Origin: Euptelea pleiosperma | Lineage: Eukaryota; Streptophyta; Magnoliopsida; Ranunculales; Eupteleaceae | Direction: 5' to 3' | NCBI GenBank assembly: GCA_035048495.1 | Contig: CM068545.1 | Span: 14,901,702 to 14,965,701 of the forward strand | DNA: 64,000 nucleotides | Shown here: piece after piece, positions 36,901 through 48,194 of the stretch | Position numbering within the stretch: the stretch's first letter is position 1 | How the letters are laid out: each line of letters starts with the position of its first letter | The notes under the pieces: generated by a model | Told to the model about the DNA's origin: nothing | Seen by the model: the letters and a program-made list of their open reading frames with translations, nothing else | The model's database searches: none | Translations under genes and position numbers: made by a program

Positions 36901-39900
36901 TAAGCATTTTTCATTGGCCATTGGAGGATCCATTGAGCATAGTGTTGCATTTGGACAGAGCTGAAGTCTAGATCTCTATGGCTTGCATGCTTTTAGGTGT
37001 CAATCCACTTTGATAAGTTTGTTTGATAACTTAATACAATGAACTAACGTATTGAGAAATAACAATTAGTGGCTATTAGAGGGCGCACTACATTAGCCGT
37101 TTGCACGGCAAATTTTAGCTCCTTCCATCAATTAGGTAAATCTTATTAATCCTTATTGCCATCTCATGTGTTATTGTTAGCAATTTATTGCATTGTAATG
37201 TACTAAACTTCTATTCTCATATAAATCTGTGAATAAAGGCCTAAAGGAGGAAGACAAAGAACCATATGATTGAAGATTTCTAAGCTGATTAGTTGGAGTT
37301 ACCTCATTTTGCTTAGAACACCCATGTATTTGCTAATTGTGATGCATATGTCATCCAAGTGATGCTTTTGGGAAGAATTCTTCATATTTATAAAGCAGTC
37401 GAACAACGATAAAATTTGTAAAGAGTTTGGTTTTAGGTGTTAGGCTAGAACTGGTTATTCTTGAAGATTGTTCTAGGTTCCTAGAATGCACCCACTGCCT
37501 CCATCAAATTCCTTTCAAAGGCTCCCTATCTGTTTCCACGATCCTCTCAAATCATCTTTTAACTTGGGGTCGAGACATATGCCTACTGAGAGTCTATATG
37601 TTTTCTTCGGGAGTCCTACTCTCCCTTGCTATATCTGATGGCTGTTACTGGATTTGAAAAAAATCAATAGCAAACCACTTCTCTTTATTTTTTTTCTTCT
37701 CATGGCATCCTTTTGACTTCGTGGGGACATTATGGATTGCTTGAAAGCTAATTCTCATCTAGATACGGATATGGACATGGGGGAGCAAGGACTTGACACG
37801 TTATTTCCGAAAGTCCAAGATGCGGATATGTGTACAAGTGCCGTGTTCGACAATTTAGAAAATACCTAGGAATTAAGAAAAATAATTTATTGAACAATAG
37901 AAAACAAGAAAAATGCATCCTAGGAGAATCCATGAAGTATCCAATCCAAGTGTTTGTATCAAATAATGAAGATACAAATATGGTAGGCAAGTCGAAGTAT
38001 ATGGGCATCATGGCTTTGGAGGTATCTCGGAGAGAGTTTTTTAAATGGATAGTTCAAGATTAAGAAGTGGCAATTATTTGGGTTAGAGGTGTGTCAACTT
38101 GAAAGTGTAGGTGGGTGGGTATTGAGATTTGAGATTATTAAGGAGGCTAGTAGGGTTAGTTTTAGGTAAGGTGGTTATGGAGGTTGGGTGTTGATAACCA
38201 AAGTCTGTGGGTATTACTTACGGTAATAATGGGATAATTTAGGGTTTGGGGACCATTTTTGTTAAAGCATGTTTGCTTGCTGAGTTGGATGTTTAGGAAA
38301 GGGGGGATCAGGTACAGGGTAAGTTTTGGAAATAAGATTAAGTGGTGTTTGGTGAGGTAGGAGAGCCTTTGCTTCATCTTCACCCCTAGTTTCAGGTTGG
38401 TGATAGACGAGGAGATCAAGGGTTTTTGTGTGTGTGTGTATGGGTGTAGAATCTTATGTGAATTTCTGTGTGTGCTTTTTCTACTCTCTTCCCTATGCAT
38501 AGGGTGTTGAAGGAGGAGGAAATGGGTCCTTTGATATTTTGGGTGGACTAAATGTACCTGGAACGAAGGAGGATAAAGATTAAGGATTGAAATTTTGTGG
38601 CAATTCTTAGTGTTCTCTTTGGCCTAAACATGGCAAGCAAATACATTATGTATCATGCAATGGAAGAAAATGTCAACTGTGGCAATTCTCAGTGTTCTCT
38701 TTGGCCTAAACATGGCAAGTAAATACATTATGTATCATGCAATAGAAGAAAATGTCAACCATCTTTTCCTTCATTATCTTCTCGCGTGAAGAATGGGGAA
38801 CATTTCCTAGAGCTAGCTGGTATAATGTGGACCATACCAGGGTCCATTATATATTTCTTCATTTATTGGTGGTTTGGTCTAGCAGGCCTTTCTGTTCGGA
38901 AGATCGATGTTCTTTGGAACTTATGCCCTATGGTAATCCTAGCCTTCGGAAGGAGATAAACACTAGGAATTTCAAAGACAGACTTTGTCAGACTATTGTG
39001 ATAAGATTAAGAACATGATTAGTTCTTGGGCTTTGATTGAAATTCTATTAATTGTTGCTGATGGACTTGATGAGTTGTAGGATAGAATTTGTGGTTTGTG
39101 GTGGTAGTGGTGATCCAAAGGTAGTGGGTTTAAATCTCCTAGTGGGACGTTGAATATCAATGTTAATGGTAGTTCCTACGGTGAACTTTGGTTGGGATTG
39201 GCAGACTCACTGGAAATGACTGATACTATTATGTCATCTTTCATTGCCATCCTTGGCATGGAAGGTTCCACAAAACCATGGCTCATGGCTTCTTACAAGG
39301 AATTCAATTATTTGCCCACTGTTTATTGTCCCCTTGTAGGTTAGATGATGCAATCGGTGATACTACGGACTTGTGTTCGCCATCACTTTAGTTCCTGCAC
39401 ATAGGAGGCAGATCTTGAAGCAGATGTGGTAGTGACAATCACTTCAAAAATGTATCCAAGAGAGAGAATTCAAAATGGGAGTCTACAATCACATTTGAAA
39501 TATAAAATCATCTTCTAAAGTAACTATTAAGAGATCCCAGAATGAACTAAGTAAAATTGAGGTAAAATAAAATGGCATAGAATCTGATGCATGTTCAATA
39601 ACACTTTGTAATTGTCATCGTCCCGCTTAATTCATCAAATGGGTGCTCAAATCTTGGGAGAAACAAAGCTGATCCTTTTTCTTTTTTTTTGAAAATGAAG
39701 CCTATCTATATAATCACGATTTAACAACCAGCCAACCACTAATTCTTTGTACTCATCCTTGTAGAAGTCCCTGGTTTGATTTCAATATTTTTTATTCATT
39801 TGATAATCTGGGTTCAATTGGGTTTTGAATGTTGTATTTCCTTTCCAGTCTCCTAATCTCAAATGGCTGCTACCAAAAATAAAATAAAATTGCTGCTTAG

Positions 39901-41551
39901 TTTTTGTACCAGCAAATATTTTTCAGTTTACATGTCTTTTCTTTTGTACTTTATTTGATGATGAGCGTTATTATAAAATTCAAATTTTTAGTATTAGGGA
40001 TTCGGGGAAGAAAGTTATCTGTGATGCACCCTTTTTGTATTCTTACCAGTGTAAGAAAACTTGGACATGACCAGGAAATTTGCCTTCTTTTTTAAACATC
40101 TCTCTGATTTGGTTAAAAGTGAACTTACCGATTCTGTTAGAAAAACAATTGACTTGATTTTGGTCAATTTGCATATAGATTTTGACCTTAGACTTGCCAT
40201 TAGGTTCTGGCCAAACTGACTCAACTCGGCCTCGGTTTTGTACCTTGTTTTTGCACTGATCCCTAAAAATAACTATGCATACTTTCTTTGTCAGGATGGT
40301 AAAACTGTTGATACATTAGAAGGTGCAAACCCATCCAGTTTGGCCAACAAAGTTGCTAAAGTGGCGGGGCCAGTCAACCCTGATGAATCTGCCGCCCCTG
40401 CTAGCCTTGGAATGGCTGCTGGGCCAACTATCCTTGAAACCGTGAAAGAGTTTGCAAAGGAAAATGGCTCTTCCCAAACAGAAAGCCAATCTCCATCTGG
40501 CCTTAGCGATGCACTCAAAAAGCGTCTGCAACAGCTTGTGGATTCTCACCCAGTTATGCTTTTCATGAAAGGAATCCCTGAAGAACCCAAGTGTGGCTTT
40601 AGCCGGAAGGTTGTTAACATCTTGGAGGAGGAAGGAGTCAAATTTGGAAGCTTTGATATTCTAACAGATAACGAAGTTCGCGAGGGGTTGAAGAAGTTCT
40701 CCAACTGGCCAACCTTTCCTCAGCTCTTTTGCAAGGGAGAGTTTCTTGGTGGCTGTGACATTGTAGTTGCTATGCATGAGGGTGACGAATTGAAGGAAGT
40801 CTTCAGAGATCATGGGGTTGTTACTACTGTTTCCGATGAGGAAAAAGAGACTGAACCAGGAAAGGCTTTGGTGTCCTCTTCCTTGTCCGGGAAGGGTGGC
40901 ATCTCTGACTCCACCGGCTTGAGTGCAACCTTATCCTCGCGACTTGAAAGTCTCGTCAATTCGAACCCGGTCATGCTGTTTATGAAGGGGAAACCAGATG
41001 AACCCAAGTGCGGTTTCAGCCACAAGGTGGTTGAGATCCTTCGACAGGAGAAGGTAGGCTTTGAGAGCTTCGACATCCTTGATGACGATGAAGTACGGCA
41101 AGGGCTTAAGGTTTATTCGAACTGGTCCAGCTATCCTCAACTATATATAGGAGGCGAACTAATTGGAGGATCTGACATTGTGTTAGAGATGCAGAAGAGT
41201 GGGGAACTCAAGAGAGTGTTAACTGAGAAAGGGATTATCCCAAAAGAGACACTTGAGGATCGTCTAAAGAAGCTGATCTCTTCTTCACCAACAATGGTGT
41301 TCATGAAGGGTACCCCAGATGCACCCCGATGTGGTTTCAGCTCCAAGGTTGTTAATGCTTTGAGTGAGGAGGGTGTGAGCTTTGGGTCCTTCGACATTCT
41401 AACTGACGAGGAAGTGAGACAGGGGTTAAAGACTTTCTCAAACTGGCCAACCTTCCCACAGCTTTATTACAAAGGCGAGTTGATAGGAGGTTGCGATATT
41501 GTATTGGAGCTTCACAACAGCGGCGAGCTCAAATCTACCCTCTCCGAGTAA
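30906..41551 (+). CDS. GRXS17: Monothiol glutaredoxin S17 (Trx-like + 3 Grx domains)
   Basis: Three exons: 30906-31076, 32279-32353, 40295-41551, all joined at phase 0, 500 aa (Arabidopsis GRXS17 is 488 aa). The N-terminal thioredoxin-like domain has WCEAS (residues 32-36) where true thioredoxins have WCGPC, so it keeps one Cys and should lack dithiol activity. Exon 3 carries a linker then three CGFS glutaredoxin domains with active cysteines at about residues 182 (KCGFSRKV), 321 (KCGFSHKV) and 428 (RCGFSSKV). Each is preceded by MKG and followed by FxSFDIL and a NWPTFPQL- or [12 protein letters not shown] stretch that shapes the glutathione site. The family binds [2Fe-2S] clusters with glutathione, is cytosolic/nuclear, and supports Fe-S enzyme maturation, redox and heat tolerance and meristem function. 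The start ATG follows a CT-rich leader. Donor 1 is the unusual GTTCGT. Intron 2 is 7.9 kb and filled with transposon remains. Confidence 0.96.
31562..31783. mobile_element. Tourist-like MITE (PIF/Harbinger) in GRXS17 intron 1
   Basis: Terminal repeats GGGCCTGTTTGGATTACC (left) and GGTAATCCAAATAGGACC (right) are flanked on both sides by TAA (31559-31561 and 31784-31786). The GGGCCTGTTTGG end and 3-bp TAA duplication are the marks of Tourist-like MITEs. 222 bp, noncoding. Confidence 0.88.
32066..32166. mobile_element. Short Tourist-like relic in GRXS17 intron 1
   Basis: Ends GGCATGTTTGGATTCTC and CACGATTCAAACAAGCCC are inverted relatives of the MITE at 31562. The middle has paired T-rich and A-rich runs (CAAAAGATTTTTTTTT / GATATTTTTTTTTGGCTC). 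About 100 bp; probably a shortened or diverged copy. Confidence 0.5.
32885..34420 (-). mobile_element. LINE (L1-type) 3' fragment in GRXS17 intron 2
   Basis: Read on the minus strand, pieces of a plant L1-type ORF2 appear in order but in broken frames. First comes a piece near 34360-34190 ([17 protein letters not shown], then FFMEW, corresponding to the usual FFWSG region). Then [19 protein letters not shown] (34080-34024) and [14 protein letters not shown] cysteine/histidine zf-RVT-like end lies around 33480-33300. The 3' end at the left (about 32885-32960) reads GCCCCTTCGTCTTTC, then ATACTCATCAAAAG, a typical LINE 3' terminus. Catalytic RT core absent; 5'-truncated and dead. Confidence 0.75.
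34592..34873. mobile_element. MITE-like inverted repeat in GRXS17 intron 2
   Basis: It begins GGTTTTAAATGGTTCATTAT and ends near TAATGGATGTTTTTTAAACC. The arms share short words (ATTATAACG, CGTTATAATGG, TTAACGTAATTG / AAAACGTAATGG). Noncoding, with GGTTTAAA-type ends similar to those of the element at 62782. Confidence 0.55.
35300..36915. mobile_element. Possible noncoding LTR-type element in GRXS17 intron 2
   Basis: The segment carries TGCAAGTGCACAAGCGTC and GGGTCGAATCCACAAGGATT (35345-35412), a phrase that recurs in noncoding plant retroelements. Its right side ends near GGGGGCAATTATAACAAAAT (36883). In between is a run of short GATTGGATTGAT / GGATCGAT words (36170-36345). No gag, RT or integrase was found and the ends are not proven. 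Confidence 0.35.
38597..38760 (+). repeat. 82-bp tandem duplication in GRXS17 intron 2
   Basis: Two nearly identical head-to-tail copies with an offset of 82 bp. GTGGCAATTCT, then TCTTTGGCCTAAACATGGCA, TACATTATGTATCATGCAAT and GAAGAAAATGTCAAC appear in each. Only about three substitutions separate them, so it is recent. Confidence 0.92.
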
Positions 41552-43121
41552 GCATGGTATTGATTTTCCAAGTAGATAGTGTTACTCAAATAACGCTCTG
41601 CGAGGAGCAACCTTGACTTTTATTAGTTTCATGAGTCTGTGCCAATGTTTGTGCTTATTGATATCATACTTGTTTACAAGGTTTGCATCATATACTTCGC
41701 TTCTTGATTGATCTTCAATACCTTATAAGCAGGACAATGTTTGCACACTCTGATAATTTTATGTATTTCATGTCGTCTCCATTGAGACCACCTCTGCCAT
41801 CACTGTGGCGCACTGGCTGTGGTTGGACTTCAGACCCACCATCTATGAGAATTACTAGGCTAAAATTGACCCTATCAGATGATTCCAACTATTGGATATG
41901 TTGACTTTTTTTTAATTCATTTTTCCTTGACATTTGGATATATTTTTTTAACCATCAAATGGAACGTGATAGATCAGATGGTCAAAATTTGGTCTAAGGA
42001 TCTCTCAGGTGGAACTCAAAGTTCCTACTAACATAGGTGGGTCTGAGTTGTCCGGACCCAAGTCTGTAGCAACTATATGAAAAGTCCTGAACTTGCTTTC
42101 TTATAGATGGTTGGATTATAAATCATTCACTACTCTTAAACGTTAGATGGTTGGATTATATTTTGGACTGTGGAATTGTTTTGATGTGTATCCATCATAT
42201 CCTAACCATCAAAACAGTTTACGTCAATAGAAGGCTTTTGATCAAATGGTTCGAATTGCACGAAACCGTATGAAGGTCTTTTCCCTTGATGCTATCCTCA
42301 GTAAGGACTCTTAAGAGTTGTTGGGTAGTTGGTCAAACCAAGGATTAGTCAAAAAATTCGCTTTCCCAGTTGCCAACTTTCTATCATATGCCCAAGAAGA
42401 ATGGGATGGAGGGGGGCCTCCAGAGCACTTGAATTAAATGGTTGGCCCGACTCGAGTTTGGTTGGAGCTTGAGTCAAGTGTGTCAATACGTTTTGGATTT
42501 GTCGAGAAAGAATCGGCAGGATGAAATGTGCTGTGGGTGGTAATGCTACTGCACCATGTGCACGGCCAGCATAGAAAACTGAAGTGCACCCCTGTGCACT
42601 CTAGCCAGAAAATGACACAACGGAACTGCAAAAGTCAAAGGCCCCTGGGCCCTCTATTTGAATAAGTGCTCCAGAGACGGCGGGGGTAGGTCCACAATTA
42701 GTCCGGCAATATTGATGGAGAAGCCAGGCGAAGGTGTCCCTAATATGCGTGTCCCTAATATGCCTTCGGACCTCCTCCTTTTCCTTGGCGGGGGCGGCAA
42801 CGTGTTCGCGCGGAGAATGTCGGCCGCCTGCAACCAGTCCTGTTCTTGGTAAAAAATATAGCGAAATCACCTTTCCTATCCTTTCCCCGAACCCCACTAT
42901 CACTCCTTCAAATGTCATATATACATAGGCGGGAACAGGGGAAGGGGTAAGATTTAGCCTGATGGGAGCAAGAGTAACAAGACAGTCTATAATGCAAAAT
43001 TCTCGAAAGAAAGACAATGCAAATAAGTATGTCAAGGCCTCGCGCAGAAAATTTTTATTCTTTGCACCTGTCAACTAAGTATAAAATTTACGTACTGAGT
43101 GTGGTTCTTCTCTTCATCCAT
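41552..43121. other. Intergenic GRXS17-HSFB5 region, no gene recognised
   Basis: The first part is probably GRXS17 3' UTR and downstream sequence. It holds short direct repeats (TTAGATGGTTGGATTATA near 42105 and 42144; CCCTAATATGC twice near 42738-42763). The 157-codon minus frame at 42601-43074 has no family character and I reject it as a gene. The DNA is otherwise plain. Confidence 0.5.
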
Positions 43122-43559
43122 TCAGCTTCTAACATACTCCTCTAACCTCCTTGTGTATTGAGAGAGACAGTCTAATAGCTTTGTCTCAAGATCTTTGAAT
43201 TGAGCTATCTGCATTTGCAATTCCTGCTTCTCTTTCCTTAGGTTCTTGTTCTCCTCCAGTAGTAGGCGGTTGTTCTCGTCGACAGCATCCTCTGAGTCTT
43301 TTTCGTAGGCCTTGAGGAAGGAAGGGAAGGCGCTCGGCTCGCACTTCTTCCTCATTATCTCAATCAGCAAATGCCTCCTTCCCTTTTGGAACTTTTCGTG
43401 TTGGAATTCCCATCGGTTCGACGCTGATTTCTTAAATCCCTGTTTCAAATTGCACAAGTCGTCGTCATCATCATCATCATCATCATCATTCACATTGCCT
43501 TATCCCACCTACATATTGTGTAATCACAAGATTGAAAAGCAAAATGGTGTATGTACAAT

Positions 43560-44290
43560 CATAGTTAGCAAATCGTGAAGCGGCAAAAATTCGCCCACTG
43601 AAAAATGGGAGTTTGAAACGATTTGGGTTAAAAAAAACGGAGTCAAAAAGATGAGAACGTCAAAAGATCGATAAATGAGGACTTCAGGTTTAATATTTTT
43701 TTTGTCCAAATTAAACTACGCACTTAAAAAAACATATGCGTATATGTGCATATGACCATAATGTATATAGATTGGGTGGTAATCGGTGGCGAAGCCAAAA
43801 AGGGGTGAAGGTGAAGGTGGGCAGCTGCCCACCCTCAACTTTAAAAGTTTGGTAAGGAAATTTTTTTCATTCAAATTACTCTTTTACCCACCCTGGAAAA
43901 GTACACTACTTTTGCCCACCCTCAAACAAAATCTGTACAATATTGCCCACCCTTAAACAAAATCCTGGCTCCGCCGCTGGTAATATAAGTATAATAGAAC
44001 AAAAACTATATGATATTTCCCTTCAATTTAAATAATATAAGCATCACTAATAATTTCTAAAATATTTTTCTTTTATCAAGGCCTCCAAATGCTAGAGATT
44101 TGCTAATATTTTCTAAAAAATAATTTTTAAATATAAAAAAATTGCTGACATATATTATAAATAAAAAAAAACATTCTTTAAAAACTTTTAAAAGAAGAAT
44201 AAGTTTTATTCATGAGATTTTTAGAAAAAAAATTTAAATAACGGGTTGTTTCAGATTATTGAATATTTCGTGTTTTTTTTTTTTTTCGGG
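43560..44290. repeat. Dispersed repeat R1, copy 2, in the HSFB5-like intron
   Basis: It matches the outer parts of 5836-7690: TTAGCAAAT, CCCACTGAAAAATG, CGGAGTCAAAAAG, TTCAGGTTTAATATTTT, ATATGCGTATATGTG, ATAAGTATAATAG and TTTATTCATGAGATTTTTAG. It lacks the 1250-bp LTR insertion of copy 1, but has its own small insertion at 43784-43978. The intron of the other HSFB5 copy shows no R1, so R1 entered after the gene duplication or was lost from the other copy. Confidence 0.7.
43784..43978. mobile_element. 195-bp MITE-like insertion within repeat R1
   Basis: The ends CGGTGGCGAAGCCA and TGGCTCCGCCGCT are imperfect inverted repeats. GGTAAT flanks both sides (43778-43783 and 43979-43984). R1 copy 1 has a single GGTAGTAAT at the matching place (near 7304), which shows the empty site. 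The interior repeats TTGCCCACCCT and is noncoding. A GGTGGCGGAGCCA end recurs in plant genomes; superfamily not assigned. Confidence 0.75.
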
Positions 44291-45084
44291 TTGTTTCGAG
44301 AATAAGCGCTCGCTGATTTCTGGTAAGGATCGATGATTTCCATGGTGAAGAAATCACGCATTTCTTATAACTGTGTTTAATCATTAGTGGCCGTTTGGTC
44401 AGTCAGATCTCATAAGGCAGTTGGCGAAAAAGTTATTTTTTTTTCTCCAAACAGACCCTAGTAGATTATTACAAGTTAAAACACTTACATAGGTATTTAG
44501 CTGGCGAATGAAGCTAGAGAAATTGTTGTGCTTGAAGTATTTAGGCAACAGCAACTCTGAGAACTCCTGAGGAGACCACACAACAAATCCAGTCCCCTCT
44601 CTGTTCCACGACACGATCCTGCTACCATCGTCACCGTCGTATCCTTCTACTTCAAGGAGATCGTACGTCTTAGAAAGAAAAGGAGCCGGACACCTTGTTC
44701 TTGGGGATTGGCTTGCGTTCCGGTTTATGATCGGTTCGACACCGATACGTCTCTCACCGTGTCCATAGATCACAAACGTTTCCTTGTTCTACAGCGTCTA
44801 TCTTATAAAGGTAAAAAAAAAAAGACTGGTGCAACATAAGGCGGCCTACTTCTATCTTTTCTTCCTTCCTGCCTTCTTCCTTACGCTTCTAAAGTGCACA
44901 TGCACTTTGCACTTTTTCTTAGAAGCCGAAGGGAGAATGTATATTCAATGGGGGTGACTCCGTTAAACTTTATTTTAGCAGCGACCAATGAATTAGTGAC
45001 ACATACTCAGTTTTCATCTTTTGCTTCCAAAAAATAAAAAAATATTTACTTGCATTTTTCCCTGTGGAGTTATGGAGCACATAA

Positions 45085-45585
45085 AAGAGAAACTTTGACA
45101 GCCCACAATATGAGCCACGTGGCATACTCAGAAGACTCTGACCGTAGGGATGTTTTTCCAATCCCTAGCTGGATCTAGTAACCAAAAATCAGTCTGATTA
45201 ATGATTTCTAGGCGTTTGATTGGAGTTGTTTTCATGGGTTGATTTCAACCGTGGGAATTTGAGCCTTATTGACAATTCTCTTCTATGAGCCATGTGGCGC
45301 ATTCTTAGAGGACTCTGACCGTATGGATGTTTTGCCAATCCCTAGGTAGACCTACAACTACAAACGAAAATAAGCTTGATTAGTGATTTCGAACCTTTGG
45401 ATCTTTGTACCTCAAATAATGGTCAATAATGCTCAAATTCCCACTGTCATAATGACTCCAATCCAACGCGTAGAAATCACTAATCTGCTGATTTGTGGTT
45501 TGTAGGTCCAACTAGGAATTGGCCAAACATCCATACGGTCAGAGTCTTATAAGTGTGTGCCACGTGGCTTATATTGCGTCGTCAT
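45085..45585. mobile_element. Family-M1 fold-back MITE between the HSFB5 copies
   Basis: The outer arms pair ATATGAGCCACGTGGCATAC then GACTCTGACCGTAGGGATG with CATCCATACGGTCAGAGTC then GCCACGTGGCTTATATTG. The inner arms carry AATGATTTCTAGGCGTTTGA / CAACGCGTAGAAATCACTAA. The left half appears twice (45100-45200 and 45285-45400), so the element has a duplicated arm or a nested copy. Noncoding. Confidence 0.8.
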
Positions 45586-46063
45586 CGGCCTCGATGACGG
45601 GGCCCTGTCATCAAAGTTTTACACCTTTTGCTTTAGAAGAAAGATAAAGTGTTAAACTACAGTATATGGAAGGGGCCGCGAAGTCTGACCGAGTATGGAA
45701 AATCACGAACTTTGACGTCAGCTATGAGCGGAATATTCTATTTTGTATGGAATTTTTTTTTTTTTTGGAAGATATAGTAGTTGGTAGGTGCAATTAGTTG
45801 AGTAGACCATAAGGACGGTCTGCCGTCATTGAAAGCCGGCAGTTGTTCAATGTTAGTCATCTCTACTTTTTTTTGTGAACGATCAAACATGTCAAGATCA
45901 TTGTGATTGAAAAATAATCAGATGGTTCTGATATGAACATGAGATCTCTTGCTGGGACTCATCAGATGGTGGGGGCCTTTTCACCTGTACATAATTGGTG
46001 GAGGTGGAGCAATTAGCGTCTACCCCATTTTGTATCATAAGGGAGAGAGAGAGAGAGAGAGGG

Positions 46064-46405
46064 GATGTAACAAGGAAGCACGATTTTGATTACTCAACCT
46101 TGTCGTCTGGGCCCAATGACTGGATGGATGTTTATCCCACCCTTTGGTAGATATACACTCCAAAAACAACCCTGATCGGTAATCTCTAACCATTAGATTT
46201 TAGTACTTTTTAAGGCGTGCTCATAGCCGTTGAATTCAACCATTTTTTTTGAGTACTAAAACCAACGGCTAAAAATCATCAAACAATCTGATTTTTGGGC
46301 TAAACATCCATATGGTCAGTGGGCCCAGATGGCAGCGGTGAGTAACAAAAAGGCGCTTCCGCATTTGAAAAAATCTTAGGTATACCTTATTACATCACAA
46401 ACCTT
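46064..46405. mobile_element. MITE, subfamily M1b
   Basis: It begins GATGTAACAAGGAAGC and ends TATACCTTATTACATC, the same ends as 46985-47371. Inside are GTCTGGGCCCAATGACTGGA / GGTCAGTGGGCCCAGATGG and the core CCAACGGCTAAAAATCATCA. A (GA)n run precedes it (about 46045). Confidence 0.78.
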
Positions 46406-46734
46406 TGTATTTTTTTAGAGAAAAGTGAGCTTGATTTGACTGGTAACATGGACCTATACGGAATAGCGCACGTGCGCAAGAAAATAAGCGCAGTTTTTTT
46501 TTTTAAATAAAAAAGACCACGTTTTTGGAACGTTAAGCCTGACAAAATAATCAAAAGGCAAATCATAGAGTGGTTCCCAAGACGATGGTAGTCCTTAGGT
46601 CCACATTGTTGGAAATGTAGTCATCAAGGACGCATGGATCCAACGCTGTTAACACAAGGACCACTGGGATCTTTAAGGACTACAACAACAGTGTATAAGT
46701 ATAGGGTAGCTCGCTTTATAAAGCGTTGGGAGAG

Positions 46735-46915
46735 TAAAACTTCTATCACACGAAATTGTAAATCACACAATCACAAGCCAATGAGTTCTCGGCACGTTCA
46801 CAAGTGCTTTTGCAACGTACCCACGTGCTTTTGCTTTTAGGTGTACGTGCCGAGAACTCATTGGCTGTGTTTGTGTGATTTGCAATCCGATTGTGACAGA
46901 AGTTTTACTCAAATT
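46735..46915. mobile_element. Palindromic MITE, family M2, copy 1
   Basis: Inverted arms: GTAAAACTTCTATCACACGA, TCACAATCACAAGCCAATGA and GTTCTCGGCACGT against ACGTGCCGAGAACTCATTGG, CTGTGTTTGTGTGATTTGCA and TGTGACAGAAGTTTTACTC. The loop contains CAAGTGCTTTTGCAACGTAC. About 180 bp, noncoding; second copy at 51745. Confidence 0.88.
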
Positions 46916-46984
46916 GAGTGACCTTCAGCTGGTATTTTGAACACGTTTCTCCCAACTGACTAATCAAAATTCAAAAGGGGTCGT

Positions 46985-47371
46985 GATGTAACAAGGTATA
47001 CCTGAGATCTTTTCATTTGCGGAAGCGGCATTTTTGGTAGTCACCACTGCCATCTGGGCCCACTGACCGCATGGATGTTTAGCCCACCCTTTAATAGACA
47101 TTCCTACAAAAAATCAGCTTGTTAAATGATTTTTAGCCGTTGGTTTTAGTACTCAAAAAATGGTTGTATTAAACGGCTATAAGAACGCCTTAAATGGTGC
47201 TAAAAGTGTTAAAATCTAATGGTTATAAATTACTAATCAAGGTGATTTTTGGTATGTATACCCAACAAGGAGTGAGATAAACATCCAAGCGGTCAGTGGA
47301 CCCAGATGGCAGCGGTGACTACCAAAACTGCCGCTTCCGCAAATGAACAGTTTCAGGCATACCTTGTTACA
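46985..47371. mobile_element. MITE, subfamily M1b, best-preserved copy
   Basis: Ends GATGTAACAAGGTATACCTG and CAGGCATACCTTGTTACATC are inverted. Next in are TTTGCGGAAGCGGCATTTTT / GCCGCTTCCGCAAATG, then CACTGCCATCTGGGCCCACT / CAGTGGACCCAGATGGCAGC, then GCATGGATGTTTAGCCCACC / ATAAACATCCAAGCGGTCAG. The core is TTTTTAGCCGTTGGTTTTAG. At 387 bp this copy defines both TIRs of the subfamily. No transposase. Confidence 0.88.
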
Positions 47372-48194
47372 TCTTTTTCCATTCAAAAGCACCGACCTAG
47401 TGGAAGAATTTTAGTGCTACATCTAAAATAGATTTTGTAGCCTTTAGGTGTCGGCCCCACATTGCTTGGGAGGTGGGTCCCACATGATTTGACAGGAGAC
47501 TTCTCCTTACGTGGCAATTATTGGAAACTTATGATATCCATTTTGGATGTATAAGACTAAACATCAAATTTTTTCTTCTTCCAAGCTTGGTTTTTGGGAA
47601 AAAACGCATACTTTAGAGTATGCAAATGGTTACATACTTTAGAGTATGCAAATAAGGCCAAAAAGCGACACGTAATAGCCAAACCCCTGGTTAATCCACA
47701 ATGGTTTAACCTTTAAAAAATGGGTCGGGCTCCTGTGACCCGCCCTTTATGACCGGCTCTCGAGACAGGGACTCTCGGACGTAGTTTTGAGAATCCATCG
47801 TTGCCAAGGCAAACCACCGTTGGATTCTCGGAATCCACACCCGACAGGTCTTGTCTCAGGAGCTGATCATAAAAGGCCAGTGCCAAGAGCTCCGTCCTTC
47901 AAAAATAATGAAAACATTGGGTTAACAAGGGGTTTGGTTGTTACGTGTTGCCTTTTGGACATAAATGCAACCATTTGCATACTATTTTTTTTATTTTTTT
48001 TTTCTGTGGTTTTTTACCCACAAGGTGTGAAAGGTTAGGTAGATTAATGTGATTGCTTTTGGTCCACTCACGGAAACAAGTACTACCAATATATATGGAC
48101 CCATCAGACAAGAACAAAAAACTATTCAACCTGCTCATGGCAATGTCCATGCCATAGTTGAAAGTTTGAGACACACCGCCGACTAAGGCGATAT

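Larger units (their letters stand above)
43122..44766 (-). pseudogene. HSFB5-like heat-stress factor, left copy, start frameshifted
   Basis: Exons 44766-44489 and 43439-43122 correspond exactly to those of the intact right copy. Exon 1 carries the class-B DNA-binding domain start ([46 protein letters not shown]). Exon 2 completes it ([20 protein letters not shown]) and adds a coiled coil (about [17 protein letters not shown]). Relative to the right copy one G is lost after AACC (about 44732), so translation from the aligned ATG runs [13 protein letters not shown] and stops. In the frame that encodes the DBD there is no ATG before the domain and a TAG lies upstream. The coding body is otherwise intact with no internal stop, so the loss is young, or translation uses a non-AUG start or an upstream exon. 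The intron (44488-43440) holds repeat R1. Confidence 0.8.

Noticed and set aside
42601..43074. 157-codon minus-strand frame between GRXS17 and HSFB5
   Set aside because: Composition is unlike a conserved protein, no recognisable domain, and short direct repeats in the DNA create repeated residues (RDTHIRDT).
43122..43493. Poly-Asp N-terminus (MNDDDD...) of the HSFB5 exon-2 frame
   Set aside because: The (GAT)n run lies in the intron just upstream of the CAG acceptor at 43440; the DBD continues from exon 1 at GFKK, so the Asp run is not translated.
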